Assembly: GCF_000178835.2 (NCBI RefSeq)
Contig: NC_015275.1
Coordinates: 269,001 to 333,000, forward strand
Reading direction: 5' to 3'
Length of the DNA: 64,000 bases
DNA from: Cellulosilyticum lentocellum DSM 5427
GTDB lineage: Bacteria > Bacillota > Clostridia > Lachnospirales > Cellulosilyticaceae
Positions 50,763-61,196 of the stretch are shown here, in pieces; the first letter of the stretch is position 1; every line of letters begins with the position of its first letter. The notes beneath the pieces were generated by a model. The model did no database searches. It was not told the DNA's origin and worked only from the letters and a program-made list of their open reading frames with translations. The position numbers and the translations under genes were made by a program.

Positions 50763-52430
50763 ATGCAAAAAGGTAAGGGGTTTATGAAGCTCTATCTATT
50801 TTTAAGTGTATTGAGTTTAAGTATAGGGGTTATACAAGCAGAGGCATTAAAGGATGAGGAGGATGAATGGCTATCATTTTATGAAGAAGAAACAAACTAT
50901 GATATAACAAACGGAGAAAATTATAAAAGGTTAGAAGGCATTATTAATGGACTCAAAAAACGTTTTGAGGTACCTGCTTCTTTTAGCTGTGCGTATTTAG
51001 AATGGTCAGGTTCAGAAAGATGGGGTGTAGATGAGTGGGTAGTTGCTTGGACCAATCCTAAAGCTGAAAAGTACAGCGGTGAAATCAGAATTACCTTTAC
51101 AGAGAAAGGGCAGGTTATTCAGTACTTTACCAATTATTATGACTCAGAAAAAGAAGGGAAGATCAAGTTAACCCAGCAGCAAGCATATGATAAGGCACTT
51201 CAATATCTGAAGGAAAAAGGTGGTTATGACCTTAAGGCATTAAAATACATAGATAAGGAGCAGCTCGAAGAGGAAGTTAAGTATTTTGAGTTTCAGTATT
51301 ATAAAGCTGGACTACCAGTCTATGATGAAAAGGTGAGTATTGGTATTTATACCACATCGGGAAGGGTAGTGTTAATGAATGGTATTTCACCTTTTGTTGG
51401 AGAATACAAGCCTTTAGAAAACCTTTTATCTATAGAGAAAGCTAGAGTAGCATTTGTTAATAAGATGCCATTAGAGGAAATGTATTGGCTGAGTAAAGAC
51501 GAATCAGGAGCCTATCAGCAGGTGTTAGTCTATCACTTAGAGAATCCTTATAAATATGGCATTCAGGCAATAGATGGTAGTATAGTAATGCCTAAGTTTG
51601 AAAGAGAGTATTGGACAGATGAAGCGGGAACTTTAAAGAATCCTATGGATTCTCTTTTAAGTAGCCGGGCGGGTTCTTTTTCAGAGGAACATCTACAGTT
51701 CGACGAGGCATCATTTAAAGAATACATAAAGCATGATTATTTATTAACACCAGAGGAGGCTCAGTCAGTAGCAGCTAAAAGTTTTCCACTCATTAATAAT
51801 GCATTTATTATAGAAAAACAACTTACCAAAGGAGAAGGAAAGACCTATTGGAATCTAAAGTTAATGGCCTATACCGAGGCATATAAAGGGAACGTGGAAA
51901 GCCTTAAAAAGGAATATGAAACTAATAAGCTAGATTATAGATATATTAATGTATTAGACGTAGTATGTGAAGCTGCAACAGGTGAGGTAATGGTTTATGA
52001 CAATACAAATTTGCCTAGGGAAAATAAGCAATCAGATAGTAAGCCTACAGAAAAGCAACTTCAAGAAGCAGAAGCTTTACTAAAAAAGTTAAATCCTAAG
52101 GATTGGGAAAAGGTTGAATTACGCAGCATGCATGGCACGGTAGGCAACTATAGCTATTTGCAAGTTATTAACGGTATACCTGTACCCTATTATGGTTTTT
52201 CTTTGACCTATAACCATGAAGAAAAAGAAATTGCATACTACACCAAGCATCTATACAAAGGCAAAGTGATTTCAGCTTCTGACCCATTAACTAGAGAAGA
52301 ATTAGCTAGAATGTTAGACTTAAAGCTTTATTATTTAATAGTTTCTAAGCAGGAAGCGGTGCCTGTCTATATGTATCTGGAGCCTAAAACCAATTTTGAA
52401 ATGGAAAAAGTAGGAACTAATAGCAAATAG
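50763..52430 (+). CDS. Secreted YcdB/YcdC-repeat protein
   Basis: I start at the ATG at 50763 (TAGGGGGAAGTAT upstream), which gives 555 aa with a clean signal peptide (MKLYLFLSVLSLSIGVIQAEA region, residues 8-28). The earlier frame start lacks a site. The mature part has YcdB/YcdC-type repeats: LTQQQAYDKALQYLKEKGG with a following FQYYKAGLPVYDEKVSI, and a second unit with LLTPEEAQSVAAKSF. A third is degenerate. The repeat resembles PepSY-type modules. It is probably anchored or released outside the cell; its role is unknown. Confidence 0.75.
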   Translation: MQKGKGFMKLYLFLSVLSLSIGVIQAEALKDEEDEWLSFYEEETNYDITNGENYKRLEGIINGLKKRFEVPASFSCAYLEWSGSERWGVDEWVVAWTNPKAEKYSGEIRITFTEKGQVIQYFTNYYDSEKEGKIKLTQQQAYDKALQYLKEKGGYDLKALKYIDKEQLEEEVKYFEFQYYKAGLPVYDEKVSIGIYTTSGRVVLMNGISPFVGEYKPLENLLSIEKARVAFVNKMPLEEMYWLSKDESGAYQQVLVYHLENPYKYGIQAIDGSIVMPKFEREYWTDEAGTLKNPMDSLLSSRAGSFSEEHLQFDEASFKEYIKHDYLLTPEEAQSVAAKSFPLINNAFIIEKQLTKGEGKTYWNLKLMAYTEAYKGNVESLKKEYETNKLDYRYINVLDVVCEAATGEVMVYDNTNLPRENKQSDSKPTEKQLQEAEALLKKLNPKDWEKVELRSMHGTVGNYSYLQVINGIPVPYYGFSLTYNHEEKEIAYYTKHLYKGKVISASDPLTREELARMLDLKLYYLIVSKQEAVPVYMYLEPKTNFEMEKVGTNSK

Positions 52431-52583
52431 AATAAGTAGTTTACTATAGCAAATGAGGAAATAGAGATAGTTAGGGGGATAAATCAAACAATAACCTATC
52501 ATTTCAAGGAACGTGAGTGGTATTACTCATAAAATCTGTCTAGAATTTGGAGCGGAATATCATTTATAATAGAATAAAATCAC

Positions 52584-52637
52584 GTACAAGGCGACCATTA
52601 ACATTAGTAAGAGCTAATGTTAATGGTCGCCTTGTAC
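52584..52637. repeat. Perfect 24-bp hairpin
   Basis: GTACAAGGCGACCATTAACA-TTAG pairs perfectly with CTAA-TGTTAATGGTCGCCTTGTAC around a TAAGAG loop (4+20-nt arms). No T-run follows, so it is a poor intrinsic terminator on either strand. It shares its tip with the terminator at 50595. The rest of the 348-nt gap 52431-52778 shows nothing else. Confidence 0.8.
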
Positions 52638-52778
52638 CATATTTATTACAAAATTAACTCGCAAAAAGAGTGATTTTTAGTAATAAACAATAAAAATATG
52701 GTACAATTAAGAAAAGACTTAAAAGTATAACTTAGATATTTCATAAATCATGACACAAAACGGGGGAAGTATTTAGAT

Positions 52779-55043
52779 ATGAATAAACAGATTAAGTGGT
52801 CTAAGCTTGGGTTAAAAACAGTATTTAATCTTACCTTTATTTGCTTTATTGTGGTGCCTATATTAATTGTGCTTATTGGTGTACTAAATATATTAAATAA
52901 GCAATTTAAAGTTCAGGCAATAGAAAATATATCTCGTGCGCAAGAAACGATTATGACTGAGTTATCCTCTGATATCCAAACAATGTCTATGAGACTATCT
53001 CACTTAGTACATGGCAATAATAATGAGGTATTAGATTATGCAGCGGGAACCAATACAAATGATTTAGAGAAGAGAAATGTTTATCAAAATAAATTAAATC
53101 AAGCAGGAGGCTTAGTACTAGAGCCTGTATCAGATATTATATCGGTAGGTTTTTATATGAAGGATGGCAAATCAAGCTTCTATAAGAATTCTATTAATTG
53201 GTCCTATGAAAAAATAAAGGGGACCAAATGGTATCAAACAGCTTTGCAACGTAACAACCAAGTAGTAGTAGGCTGGATAACGAGTGAAGGGCGTAATGAG
53301 TTATATAGTGGAAGTAAACAAGATAACCTGATGTTAGTGTTTGCCTTGGCACCAGATAGGAAGACAGATCGCTCTGAACGGATTGAAATGATAGCCCTTT
53401 ATCAGTTATCACGTACAGGAGATAAGATGAAAGCTTATAATAAGGAATATCTAAGTGGCAAAAATAAGCTAGGTTTAATGCAGCTACGCTCGGCAGATGG
53501 AGAGATTATATTTTCTACTATTACGGATCAAGAAATGCTTTCAAGACCTACGTATACCTACGTGAAGACACCCGTTACATTGGATGAAGATACCTGGTAT
53601 ATTGAAAGTTATATACCTACAAAAGAATTAACAAGTGAGTTTTGGAAGACGGCAAAATATGTACTATTAGTAGCTATTGGGATGCTTCTATTAGTGGGAT
53701 ATTGCTCTAGGTATTTCATACGTAGTATCGTTGCACCTATAGAAAAAATTAATACAGGATTAAGACAAGTAGAAGAAGGGGAACTGGCTATACATATATC
53801 ACCAGAAGGACAGTATGAAATTAGAACGATGATTCATTCCTTTAATGCCATGGTACGTAGATTACAGGCGCTTATTTCTGAGTATGAGGAGAAGATGAAA
53901 CGTGTAGAAAAGTCTATGGAAACCTATTTTGAAGAACTTATGACAGGGAATATTACGCCTAAAGAAGTTATGCAGCAGTCGAAGGACTTTTTTGAGGAGA
54001 ACTATGCCATTTTATACTTTGTATTAAATGATTCAAAGGGAAAAGAAATAGAGAAGATAGAAATAGAAAAAGTGATTCATTGTTTTATGAGAAATCCTAG
54101 ATTTAGTGCCAGGTGTACGGTATATGTGGAAGACAGTATGCATATGTATGCCTTTTATCGTATGACAGAAGAAGCCTATTTAGATGTAACGTATCAGATG
54201 ATTAGTGCCTTACAAAAAGTAGCAAAAGCTGAATTTGGCATTGAGATAGATGTCTGTATAGGGGAAAAAGTATTTGGCGGGGAAGCCTTTTATACCCAGA
54301 TAGCCAAGGTAAAAGAAACACAGCTTTATAGATATTTAAAAGGAAAACAGGTGATGTTTTCTTTAGGGGATTCCCTAGTAAATAAGGTGATGTCCCTAGT
54401 ACCACAGTATGAGGCGTTGGCAACTGCTATCTATGTGGCAGATGAGAGAAATATATTAAAGGAAAAAGAAAAGTTATTTAGCACCATTAATAAGATGGGT
54501 AAAGAGAAAATAGAAGAAGCTAGGTGGCAGGTACTAGCAGTTATATTAGCACTTGCTAAAAAGTTTGAAGAAGCACAGGCAAATTTTCATGAGGTTTTTG
54601 GAGAAGCAGTTCCTTATGAAATAAAGCTAGCACGTATTGAAGATATAAAGAGCCTTAAACTATGGCTTACCAATTATATAGAATGGTTGGTGGATTATGA
54701 AGCAAGTAAATTAGGGGAAAAAGAAACAGACACCATTAAGAAAGCAAAGCATTATATTAGTAGTTACTATGAAAATCCAGATTTATCTCTGGGAGAAGTA
54801 GCAGAGTATGTAGGATTAAATGAGAAATATTTTACAAGTAAGTTTTCTAAAGAGACGGGAGAGTCCTTTATGAACTACCTAATAGGCCTTCGTATGCAAA
54901 AGGCAAAAGAATTGTTAAAGACAACTACTTTTAAAATATATGAAATTGCTGAGATGGTAGGGTATCGTAATGTAGAAAGCTTTAATCGTGTTTTCAAGAA
55001 ATATTATGGAATAAGTCCACTTCAATATAGAAAAACCATGTAA
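52779..55043 (+). CDS. Membrane-bound AraC-type sensor-regulator (Cache-HAMP-AraC)
   Basis: This 754-aa protein combines sensing and DNA binding. It has a membrane helix at about 15-37, an extracellular Cache-like sensor to about residue 290, a second helix near 297-315, and a HAMP linker (RSIVAPIEKINTGLRQVEEG). A cytoplasmic region of about 270 residues follows, then two AraC helix-turn-helix motifs at the end (LGEVAEYVGLNEKYFTSKF and YEIAEMVGYRNVESFNRVF). This layout is typical of YesN-like one-piece regulators that sense extracellular sugars. It sits 162 nt upstream of the beta-galactoside operon and is very likely its activator, acting on the direct repeats at 55087. Confidence 0.9.
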   Translation: MNKQIKWSKLGLKTVFNLTFICFIVVPILIVLIGVLNILNKQFKVQAIENISRAQETIMTELSSDIQTMSMRLSHLVHGNNNEVLDYAAGTNTNDLEKRNVYQNKLNQAGGLVLEPVSDIISVGFYMKDGKSSFYKNSINWSYEKIKGTKWYQTALQRNNQVVVGWITSEGRNELYSGSKQDNLMLVFALAPDRKTDRSERIEMIALYQLSRTGDKMKAYNKEYLSGKNKLGLMQLRSADGEIIFSTITDQEMLSRPTYTYVKTPVTLDEDTWYIESYIPTKELTSEFWKTAKYVLLVAIGMLLLVGYCSRYFIRSIVAPIEKINTGLRQVEEGELAIHISPEGQYEIRTMIHSFNAMVRRLQALISEYEEKMKRVEKSMETYFEELMTGNITPKEVMQQSKDFFEENYAILYFVLNDSKGKEIEKIEIEKVIHCFMRNPRFSARCTVYVEDSMHMYAFYRMTEEAYLDVTYQMISALQKVAKAEFGIEIDVCIGEKVFGGEAFYTQIAKVKETQLYRYLKGKQVMFSLGDSLVNKVMSLVPQYEALATAIYVADERNILKEKEKLFSTINKMGKEKIEEARWQVLAVILALAKKFEEAQANFHEVFGEAVPYEIKLARIEDIKSLKLWLTNYIEWLVDYEASKLGEKETDTIKKAKHYISSYYENPDLSLGEVAEYVGLNEKYFTSKFSKETGESFMNYLIGLRMQKAKELLKTTTFKIYEIAEMVGYRNVESFNRVFKKYYGISPLQYRKTM

Positions 55044-55060
55044 AATACGTGGTTTTTCTT
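55031..55060 (+). terminator. Terminator overlapping the end of the AraC regulator gene
   Basis: AAAAACCATG / CGTGGTTTTT with a TAAAATA loop, then CTTACTTTTT. The left arm includes the last codons and the stop region of the regulator. Confidence 0.75.
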
Positions 55061-55086
55061 ACTTTTTGCAAGGAATTCTAACTAAA

Positions 55087-55126
55087 AGTGAAAAATGGTT
55101 AATCTTAAAAAGTGAAGAATGGTCAA
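55087..55126 (+). promoter_or_regulatory. Direct repeats, candidate AraC-regulator operator
   Basis: AGTGAAAAATGGTTAA (55087-55102) and AGTGAAGAATGGTCAA (55111-55126) differ at two positions and are spaced 24 bp start to start. They stand about 80-120 nt before the binding-protein gene. Direct repeats at this spacing suit the two HTH motifs of AraC-type dimers. Confidence 0.5.
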
Positions 55127-55205
55127 GAAAAACAACTATAAAACCTAGTGGGTTTGGAAGCAAATAGATATGCTAAAGGTACCAAATCGAAGGAGGTATT
55201 GATTT

Positions 55206-56564
55206 ATGAAAAGAAAACTGGTAGCAACACTTTTAACTGGGGCATTAGCCATGGCTACATTAGTAGGTTGTGGTGATTCAGGAGCAGGTACTAATCCAGG
55301 GGGCAGTACTAATCCGGCAGGCAATAATGAAACGAATCAAAGTACAGGCGCTGATTTAAAAGGAACAATTACTTTTGCTATATGGGATAATAACTTAAAT
55401 ACTTTTATAGAAGAACAAGATATGGTTGGAAAGTTTCAAGAACAGTACCCTAATGTAGAAATAGAAGTTGAAAAAATTAAAGATGATAGTGAGTACTGGA
55501 ATACCATGAAGATTAGAACATCAGCAAATCAATTGCCAGATGTGATGTTTAATAAAACCTTTACCTTAGCTAGATTTAAAGATTACTTAGTAGATTTATC
55601 AGGAACAAAAGCTAATGCCAATAATGAACTAGCAGCAGGGTATGCTATAGACGGCAAAGTATTAGGCATCCCAATGACATCAGGCTATGAATATGTATAC
55701 TATTGGAAAGATATGTTTAAGGAAGCAGGCGTAGAAGTGCCTACTACATGGGGAGAATTAGAAGAGGTATCTAAAAAACTACAAAGTCATTTTGGGGCAG
55801 CTAACCCAGACTTTATGGCAATAGCATGTGGTTTAAAAGATGAGTGGCCAGACTATCCTTATATGGAATTCATGCCAGCACTAGAGTCAGGAAATGGTCA
55901 GAACTGGAATACTATGGCGACTCAAGATGAACCATTTGCAGAAGGTACAGATATTTATAAAGCCTATCAAAAAGTAAATAGCTTATTTACTTCAGGTGTA
56001 CTAGGAAAAGATCCTTTAGGACTTGGAAATGATCAAGTAACCAATCTTTTTGCTACTAAAGGTGCAGCCATGATTGCACTGGGTGACTGGGGACTTCAAA
56101 ATATTCAAAATGCAGCAGAGGACACCTCTCAGCTAGGTACCTTTTATCTTCCAGTTAGAGATGCAGCAAATGACCCTTATAATGTGGTTGTTCAAGGAGA
56201 CTCTTTTATGGGTGTAACTTCACAGTCTAAAAATCAAGAAGCAGCCATTGCATTTGTAGAATGGTTTTATTCTGATGCATGGTATCCAGATTACTTAGCT
56301 TATGTTTCTTCTGCATCAGCTATGAAAAATTTCCCTAAAGAAAAAGATCCTGTACTAGCAGAAGCAGATACACTTGCTCCAGATAAAGTTCTTATTATGT
56401 ATGATGGTGGTGGAGATGACTTTACAGCTATTCAAAATGAAACAGCTTTTGATTACAAAAAACTTGGAGCGCAAATGGTAATGAATGGCTTTGATTTGAA
56501 GGCAGAACTTGAAACCTTAAATACAAAATGGAAAGATGCAAGAGCAAAATTAGGTATTCAGTAA
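55206..56564 (+). CDS. Sugar ABC transporter substrate-binding lipoprotein (galactoside)
   Basis: This 452-aa precursor starts after GAAGGAGGTATTGATTT. It has a signal peptide with lipobox TLVGC (Cys22), a Gly/Asn/Thr-rich linker to about residue 50, and a family-1 solute-binding fold (TITFAIWDNNLNTFIEE, AAMIALGDWGLQN). It is followed by two permeases and LacL/LacM, so the ligand is probably lactose or a galacto-oligosaccharide (inferred). It is not a close copy of the sucrose binding protein at 7426. As in that operon, no ATPase gene is included. Confidence 0.92.
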   Translation: MKRKLVATLLTGALAMATLVGCGDSGAGTNPGGSTNPAGNNETNQSTGADLKGTITFAIWDNNLNTFIEEQDMVGKFQEQYPNVEIEVEKIKDDSEYWNTMKIRTSANQLPDVMFNKTFTLARFKDYLVDLSGTKANANNELAAGYAIDGKVLGIPMTSGYEYVYYWKDMFKEAGVEVPTTWGELEEVSKKLQSHFGAANPDFMAIACGLKDEWPDYPYMEFMPALESGNGQNWNTMATQDEPFAEGTDIYKAYQKVNSLFTSGVLGKDPLGLGNDQVTNLFATKGAAMIALGDWGLQNIQNAAEDTSQLGTFYLPVRDAANDPYNVVVQGDSFMGVTSQSKNQEAAIAFVEWFYSDAWYPDYLAYVSSASAMKNFPKEKDPVLAEADTLAPDKVLIMYDGGGDDFTAIQNETAFDYKKLGAQMVMNGFDLKAELETLNTKWKDARAKLGIQ

Positions 56565-56570
56565 AAAAGA

Positions 56571-56595
56571 AGAGGGCAGCCTGGGCTGCCCTCTT
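56571..56595 (+). other. Intercistronic hairpin after the binding-protein gene
   Basis: AGAGGGCAGC pairs perfectly with GCTGCCCTCT around CTGG; no T-run follows. It occupies the same place as the hairpin at 8817 in the sucrose operon and probably sets binding protein above permease levels. Confidence 0.65.
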
Positions 56596-56614
56596 GCAAA
56601 ACAAGGAGGAAACT

Positions 56615-57514
56615 ATGAATAAGCTTACTAAACAACGTAATCTATTTATCATTGTATCGCTTATAGTTCCGTTAACCCTATTAATTGCTTTTGTAGTATT
56701 TCCGGCTATGGATTTATTCAAAATGAGTTTTACCAACTGGGATGGCTATTCTCCAAGTAGTAGCTTCATAGGGTTTGCGAACTACATTTCAATGTTAAAA
56801 AACAAGGACTTATGGTTATCTTTAAGAAATAATGGTATTTATTTCGTCGTACATTTATTAATGATTGTAGTAGAATTAGCCTTTGCAGTATTACTAACAA
56901 GCAAGCTAAGAGCAGCGAAGTTCTATAAAACAATGGTCTTTTTACCCTATATTATTAATGGCGTAGCCATTGCTTATGCATTTTCTTATTTCTTTTCTCC
57001 TATTAATGGTGCTTTTGATGCCATTTTACAAGCTATGAACTTAGAAGGCTGGATCCGTAATTGGTTATCAGACGAGAAGGTTGTCAACTATGTACTAGCG
57101 TTTGTGTCTTTATGGCGCTTTAGTGGTTACCACGTTATTTTGTTTATGGCAGCTTTGCAGTCTATACCAAAGGATATTGAAGAGGCAGCAGAGGTAGATG
57201 GTGCTAATACATGGCATCTCTTTAGATACATTCAGGTACCAGCTATTATGCTCATGGTAGACTTTGTACTATTTGATAATATTCGTGGGGCCTTGCAAGT
57301 ATTTGATATCCCATTTGTCATGACAGCGGGAGGGCCAGGTTATGCTTCTTCTACGTTTACACTCTATACCATAAAAACCGCTTTTACCTTCTCTAACTTC
57401 GGCCTGGCATCTACTATGGCAGTGACGATTATGATTATGATTGTAGTCATCTATCTTATTCAAAATGAGCTCATTCATGGCCTCATATTAAAAGATAGGG
57501 GGAAAAAGCAATGA
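56615..57514 (+). CDS. Sugar ABC transporter permease (MalF/UgpA-like)
   Basis: The start is the ATG at 56615, after AAGGAGGAAACT; the frame opening at 56528 overlaps the binding-protein gene and the hairpin. The 299-aa protein has six membrane segments and the EAA loop DIEEAAEVDGANTWHLFRYIQVP. It forms the galactoside channel with the next gene, which it overlaps by four bases (ATGA). Confidence 0.92.
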   Translation: MNKLTKQRNLFIIVSLIVPLTLLIAFVVFPAMDLFKMSFTNWDGYSPSSSFIGFANYISMLKNKDLWLSLRNNGIYFVVHLLMIVVELAFAVLLTSKLRAAKFYKTMVFLPYIINGVAIAYAFSYFFSPINGAFDAILQAMNLEGWIRNWLSDEKVVNYVLAFVSLWRFSGYHVILFMAALQSIPKDIEEAAEVDGANTWHLFRYIQVPAIMLMVDFVLFDNIRGALQVFDIPFVMTAGGPGYASSTFTLYTIKTAFTFSNFGLASTMAVTIMIMIVVIYLIQNELIHGLILKDRGKKQ

Positions 57515-58350
57515 GATTAAGAAAATCATTTTTTGTGCAGCTTATTAAGCAACTGATTTGCTTAAGCATGGTAGCGATTGTACTAGCACCTATATTAATC
57601 ACTTTATTTGCAGCCTTAAAAACGAAGGCAGATATGGTACAGACTTCACCACTTCTTTTACCAGCAATAGAAAATATAACATTCGACAATTTTAAGAAGG
57701 TACTTACAGATAAATATTTGCTGATTGGTTTTAAGAATACAGGTATTTTGCTAGTGGTTTCATTATTTTTTAATGTCATCATTGGAACCATTACAGCCTT
57801 TATCATTGAGCGTTTTGACTTTAAAGGGAAGAAATTGGTGGTGGCACTATTCTTTATTGGGATGCTCATACCAACCTTTGTGACAGAGATAGCCAGGTTT
57901 AAGGTTATTCAAGGCTTAAATCTGTACAATACATTAGCAGCACCTATTGTCATTTATATTGCCTCAGATTTGATGCAGCTTTATATTTATAGACAGTTCA
58001 TTTCTAATCTATCCCCATCATTAGATGAAGCGGCACTCATTGATGGCTGTTCTTACTTTGGCTTATTTATAAAAATTATATTTCCGTTATTAGCACCTGC
58101 TACTGCAACGGTATGTATTATCAAAGCCATTACGATTATTAATGATATGTATATTCCTTATCTCTATATGCCGAAAAATAAACTAAGAACATTAACGACC
58201 TTTTTAATGAATTATTCCAATGCACAACAAGGCTCCTGGCAGAACTTGGCGGCAGGGATTATTATTATTATGATTCCTACAGTTTTACTTTATGTATTTT
58301 TCCAACGCTATATTTTAGCAGGGGTTTCTGCTGGAGCAGTAAAAGAATAA
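57511..58350 (+). CDS. Sugar ABC transporter permease (MalG-like)
   Basis: This 279-aa membrane protein has an EAA loop SLDEAALIDGCSYFGLFIKI and a C-terminal tail ILAGVSAGAVKE. Its start is coupled to the previous permease by a 4-nt overlap, with AGGGGGAAAAAGC as the ribosome site. It forms a CUT1 pair with 56615-57514. LacL begins 13 nt downstream, so uptake and hydrolysis are encoded in one transcript. Confidence 0.92.
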   Translation: MRLRKSFFVQLIKQLICLSMVAIVLAPILITLFAALKTKADMVQTSPLLLPAIENITFDNFKKVLTDKYLLIGFKNTGILLVVSLFFNVIIGTITAFIIERFDFKGKKLVVALFFIGMLIPTFVTEIARFKVIQGLNLYNTLAAPIVIYIASDLMQLYIYRQFISNLSPSLDEAALIDGCSYFGLFIKIIFPLLAPATATVCIIKAITIINDMYIPYLYMPKNKLRTLTTFLMNYSNAQQGSWQNLAAGIIIIMIPTVLLYVFFQRYILAGVSAGAVKE

Positions 58351-58363
58351 GGAGAGATAAACG

Positions 58364-60244
58364 ATGAATGCAAAAATGACGTGGTTGGATGACCCAGAAG
58401 TATTCGGTGTAAACAAATTGGCAGCTCATAGTGACCATTTATTTTATCCTAGTAAGGAGGAAATGCTTAAGAAGGAATCTTCTCTTATGCAAAGCCTAAA
58501 TGGGGTATGGCAGTTTGCTTATGCTAACAATGCCAAAGAAAGACCTATTGATTTTTATAAGCCGGAGTATGATGCCAGTGGATTTGGCAGCATAGAAGTG
58601 CCAAGCCATATTGAACTCAATCATCATGATAAAATCCACTATATCAACACCATGTATCCTTGGGAAGGCCATATCTATAGACGTCCTGTAAAGGAAGATA
58701 CACCTGAGGGGATAGGGTTATTTAGTGAGGCAAGCTACAATCCTGTAGGTGCCTATAGAACCACCTTTGATTTAGCACCAGGTTTAAGGAATAAGCCTAT
58801 AACCATTTGCTTTGAAGGTGTAGAACAGGCTATGTATGTCTGGTTAAATGGCGCATTTATAGGCTATGGCGAGGATAGCTTTACACCATCAGAGTTTGAT
58901 TTAACACCTTTTATAAAAGAACAAGGCAATGTGCTTTGTGTAGAGGTACATAAGAGAAGCTGTGCGGCTTTCCTAGAAGATCAAGATTTCTTCCGTTTCT
59001 TTGGTATTTTTAGAAATGTAACCTTATATGCCAAACCAGAGCTTCATGTAGAAGACTTCTATGTCAAACCAGAACTAGCAGAAGATCAGAGGTCAGGTAG
59101 TTTTGGCGTAGAAATGAAACTAAGTGGCAAAGTAGTGAAGGGAACTGTAAAGATTTATTTACGTGATCAAAAAGGGAAAGAGCTTTTAGCAGCCCAAATG
59201 CCTGCTTCTGAAAAAGTCATTTTTGCACCAGTAACTTTAGAAGATATTACCCCATGGAGTCATGAAACACCTTATTTATATGAGTTTTTAATAGAGGTGT
59301 ATAATGAGGCAAATGTACTAGTGGAACTAGTCCCTTATTTAGTAGGGTTTAGACGAATAGAGATTAAAAATAATATGATGCTATTAAATGGAAAAAGGCT
59401 ACGTCTACTTGGCGTTAATCGCCATGAATGGAGCGCCAAAACAGGTAGAGTCATTACTAAGGAAGAAATGGTGTGGGATATAGGTTGCATGCTTCGAAAT
59501 GGCATCAATGCGGTACGTACCAGTCACTATCCTAATCAAATCCCATGGTACACTTTGTGTGATGAGGCAGGGCTTTATGTGATGGCAGAAGTTAATATGG
59601 AAACACATGGTAGTTGGCAAAAGATGGGGGCAGTTGAGCCCTCTTGGAATCTACCAGGAAGTGATAAGAAATGGCTAGCAGCCGTTTTAGATCGGGCAAA
59701 GACTAACTTTGAAGTGTTTAAAAATCATCCCTCTATTTTATTCTGGTCATTAGGTAATGAATCCTATGCCGAGGAGAATATAGCTGCCATGCATGACTAC
59801 TATAAAGCAGTTGATTGTAGTAGATTAGTCCATTATGAAGGCGTACATCATAATCGCGCTTATGAGGATAGAATTTCTGATGTGGAGAGCAGGATGTATG
59901 CTAGGCCAGCAGAGATTATAGCGTATTTAGAAAATCAGCCTAAGAAACCCTTTATTTTATGTGAATACATGCATGATATGGGGAATTCTCTTGGGGGGAT
60001 GAAGGACTACATGGAACTATTTGACCGTTTTGAAATGTATCAAGGCGGATTTATATGGGATTTCATTGACCAAGGCTTAATGGTAAACGATGAAGTGACA
60101 GGGGCCCAGGTAATTCGTTATGGTGGAGACTTTGATGACAGACCATCGGATTATGAGTTTTCAGGTAATGGAATCGTCTTTGCCACTAGGGAAGAAAAAC
60201 CAGCCATGCAGGAGGTAAAATACTACTATGAACGCTATAAATAA
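58364..60244 (+). CDS. lacL: Beta-galactosidase large subunit LacL (GH2)
   Basis: The 626-aa length equals that of heterodimeric LacL proteins, not a truncated LacZ. The domains are a sugar-binding domain (about 45-215), an immunoglobulin-like domain (217-330) and a TIM barrel (332-626). The acid/base is in SLGNES (Glu466) and the nucleophile in [12 protein letters not shown] (Glu534). It hydrolyses lactose and other beta-galactosides in the cytoplasm after uptake. It needs the small subunit from the overlapping lacM gene; the 17-nt overlap is the usual arrangement for this pair. The ribosome site is AAGGAGAGATAAACG. Confidence 0.93.
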   Translation: MNAKMTWLDDPEVFGVNKLAAHSDHLFYPSKEEMLKKESSLMQSLNGVWQFAYANNAKERPIDFYKPEYDASGFGSIEVPSHIELNHHDKIHYINTMYPWEGHIYRRPVKEDTPEGIGLFSEASYNPVGAYRTTFDLAPGLRNKPITICFEGVEQAMYVWLNGAFIGYGEDSFTPSEFDLTPFIKEQGNVLCVEVHKRSCAAFLEDQDFFRFFGIFRNVTLYAKPELHVEDFYVKPELAEDQRSGSFGVEMKLSGKVVKGTVKIYLRDQKGKELLAAQMPASEKVIFAPVTLEDITPWSHETPYLYEFLIEVYNEANVLVELVPYLVGFRRIEIKNNMMLLNGKRLRLLGVNRHEWSAKTGRVITKEEMVWDIGCMLRNGINAVRTSHYPNQIPWYTLCDEAGLYVMAEVNMETHGSWQKMGAVEPSWNLPGSDKKWLAAVLDRAKTNFEVFKNHPSILFWSLGNESYAEENIAAMHDYYKAVDCSRLVHYEGVHHNRAYEDRISDVESRMYARPAEIIAYLENQPKKPFILCEYMHDMGNSLGGMKDYMELFDRFEMYQGGFIWDFIDQGLMVNDEVTGAQVIRYGGDFDDRPSDYEFSGNGIVFATREEKPAMQEVKYYYERYK

Positions 60245-61196
60245 TCAAACTTTACAACTCATTTTCGGTGATGTGACCTTAGGGGTGAGTGGAGAAGACT
60301 TTCATTATATTTTCTCCTACCAGACAGGAGGATTAGAATCTTTGAGTGTAGCAGGTAAAGAATGGCTTTATCGCACACCTAAGCCAACTTTCTGGCGTGC
60401 CACTACAGATAATGATAGAGGAAATGGTTTTTCCTACAAATCAGGTATGTGGTTAGGAGCTGATTTATTTATAAAATGCAGCAATGTGGTAGTAGCAGTA
60501 GATGGCAAGAAAGTAGAAAAGCCTATAGCACCTACTAATAATAAGTATACAGGCAAGGAGCATGCCGAAAGTGTAAGTCTTTGCTTTACCTATATAACGA
60601 ATACAGTGCCAGCTGCAGAAGTAGAGGTAACCTACACAGTTCAAGTAGATGGCACCATAGAGGTAAAGGTGCATTATTATGGAAAAGAAGGCTTACCTAG
60701 CCTGCCTGTATTTGGAATGCGTTTTATTATGCCAACAAAAGCAGTAGGGTACACCTATGAAGGTTTATCTGGTGAAACCTATCCTGATCGTATGGCAGGA
60801 GGAGTGCCAGGAACTTATCATATAGAAGGCTTACCTGTAACACCGTATATGGTACCTCAGGATTGTAATGTACATATGGCAACTAAAAAACTGACAGTAA
60901 CGCGTGCTACTACCTTAAATAATGCGGATACTGACAAGACTACTTTTAGTTTACAGTTTGAGGCACTAGGAGAGCCCTTTACATTTTCTTGCATACCTTA
61001 TACCGCAGAAGAACTGGAAAATGCAACACATCACGAAGAATTACCACTGCCTAGAAGAACAGTTGTCTCTATACTAGGAAAAGTACGTGGTGTAGGAGGC
61101 ATTGACAGTTGGGGGGCGGATGTTATGCCCCAGTATCAAATTGATGCCACTCAGGATATAAGCTATGCCTTTTCTATAAAAAGAGTGTTGATTTAG
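60228..61196 (+). CDS. lacM: Beta-galactosidase small subunit LacM
   Basis: This 322-aa protein corresponds to the C-terminal domain of LacZ (beta-sandwich). The conserved [20 protein letters not shown] segment near residue 55 and [10 protein letters not shown] near the end help build the active site of LacL. It starts inside lacL (AGGAGGTAAAATACTACT upstream), overlapping by 17 nt, which ensures equal synthesis. It is the last gene of the operon. Downstream, 61242-61316 shows a short start-less frame reading HYYLVEGYKEFYIIDFVQTK that could be a gene remnant; a terminator follows. Confidence 0.92.
   Translation: MNAINNQTLQLIFGDVTLGVSGEDFHYIFSYQTGGLESLSVAGKEWLYRTPKPTFWRATTDNDRGNGFSYKSGMWLGADLFIKCSNVVVAVDGKKVEKPIAPTNNKYTGKEHAESVSLCFTYITNTVPAAEVEVTYTVQVDGTIEVKVHYYGKEGLPSLPVFGMRFIMPTKAVGYTYEGLSGETYPDRMAGGVPGTYHIEGLPVTPYMVPQDCNVHMATKKLTVTRATTLNNADTDKTTFSLQFEALGEPFTFSCIPYTAEELENATHHEELPLPRRTVVSILGKVRGVGGIDSWGADVMPQYQIDATQDISYAFSIKRVLI

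Noticed and set aside
58364-61196. lacL/lacM as a frameshifted lacZ
   Set aside because: Lengths (626 and 322 aa), a 17-nt overlap and a good internal ribosome site match the known heterodimeric LacL/LacM arrangement.
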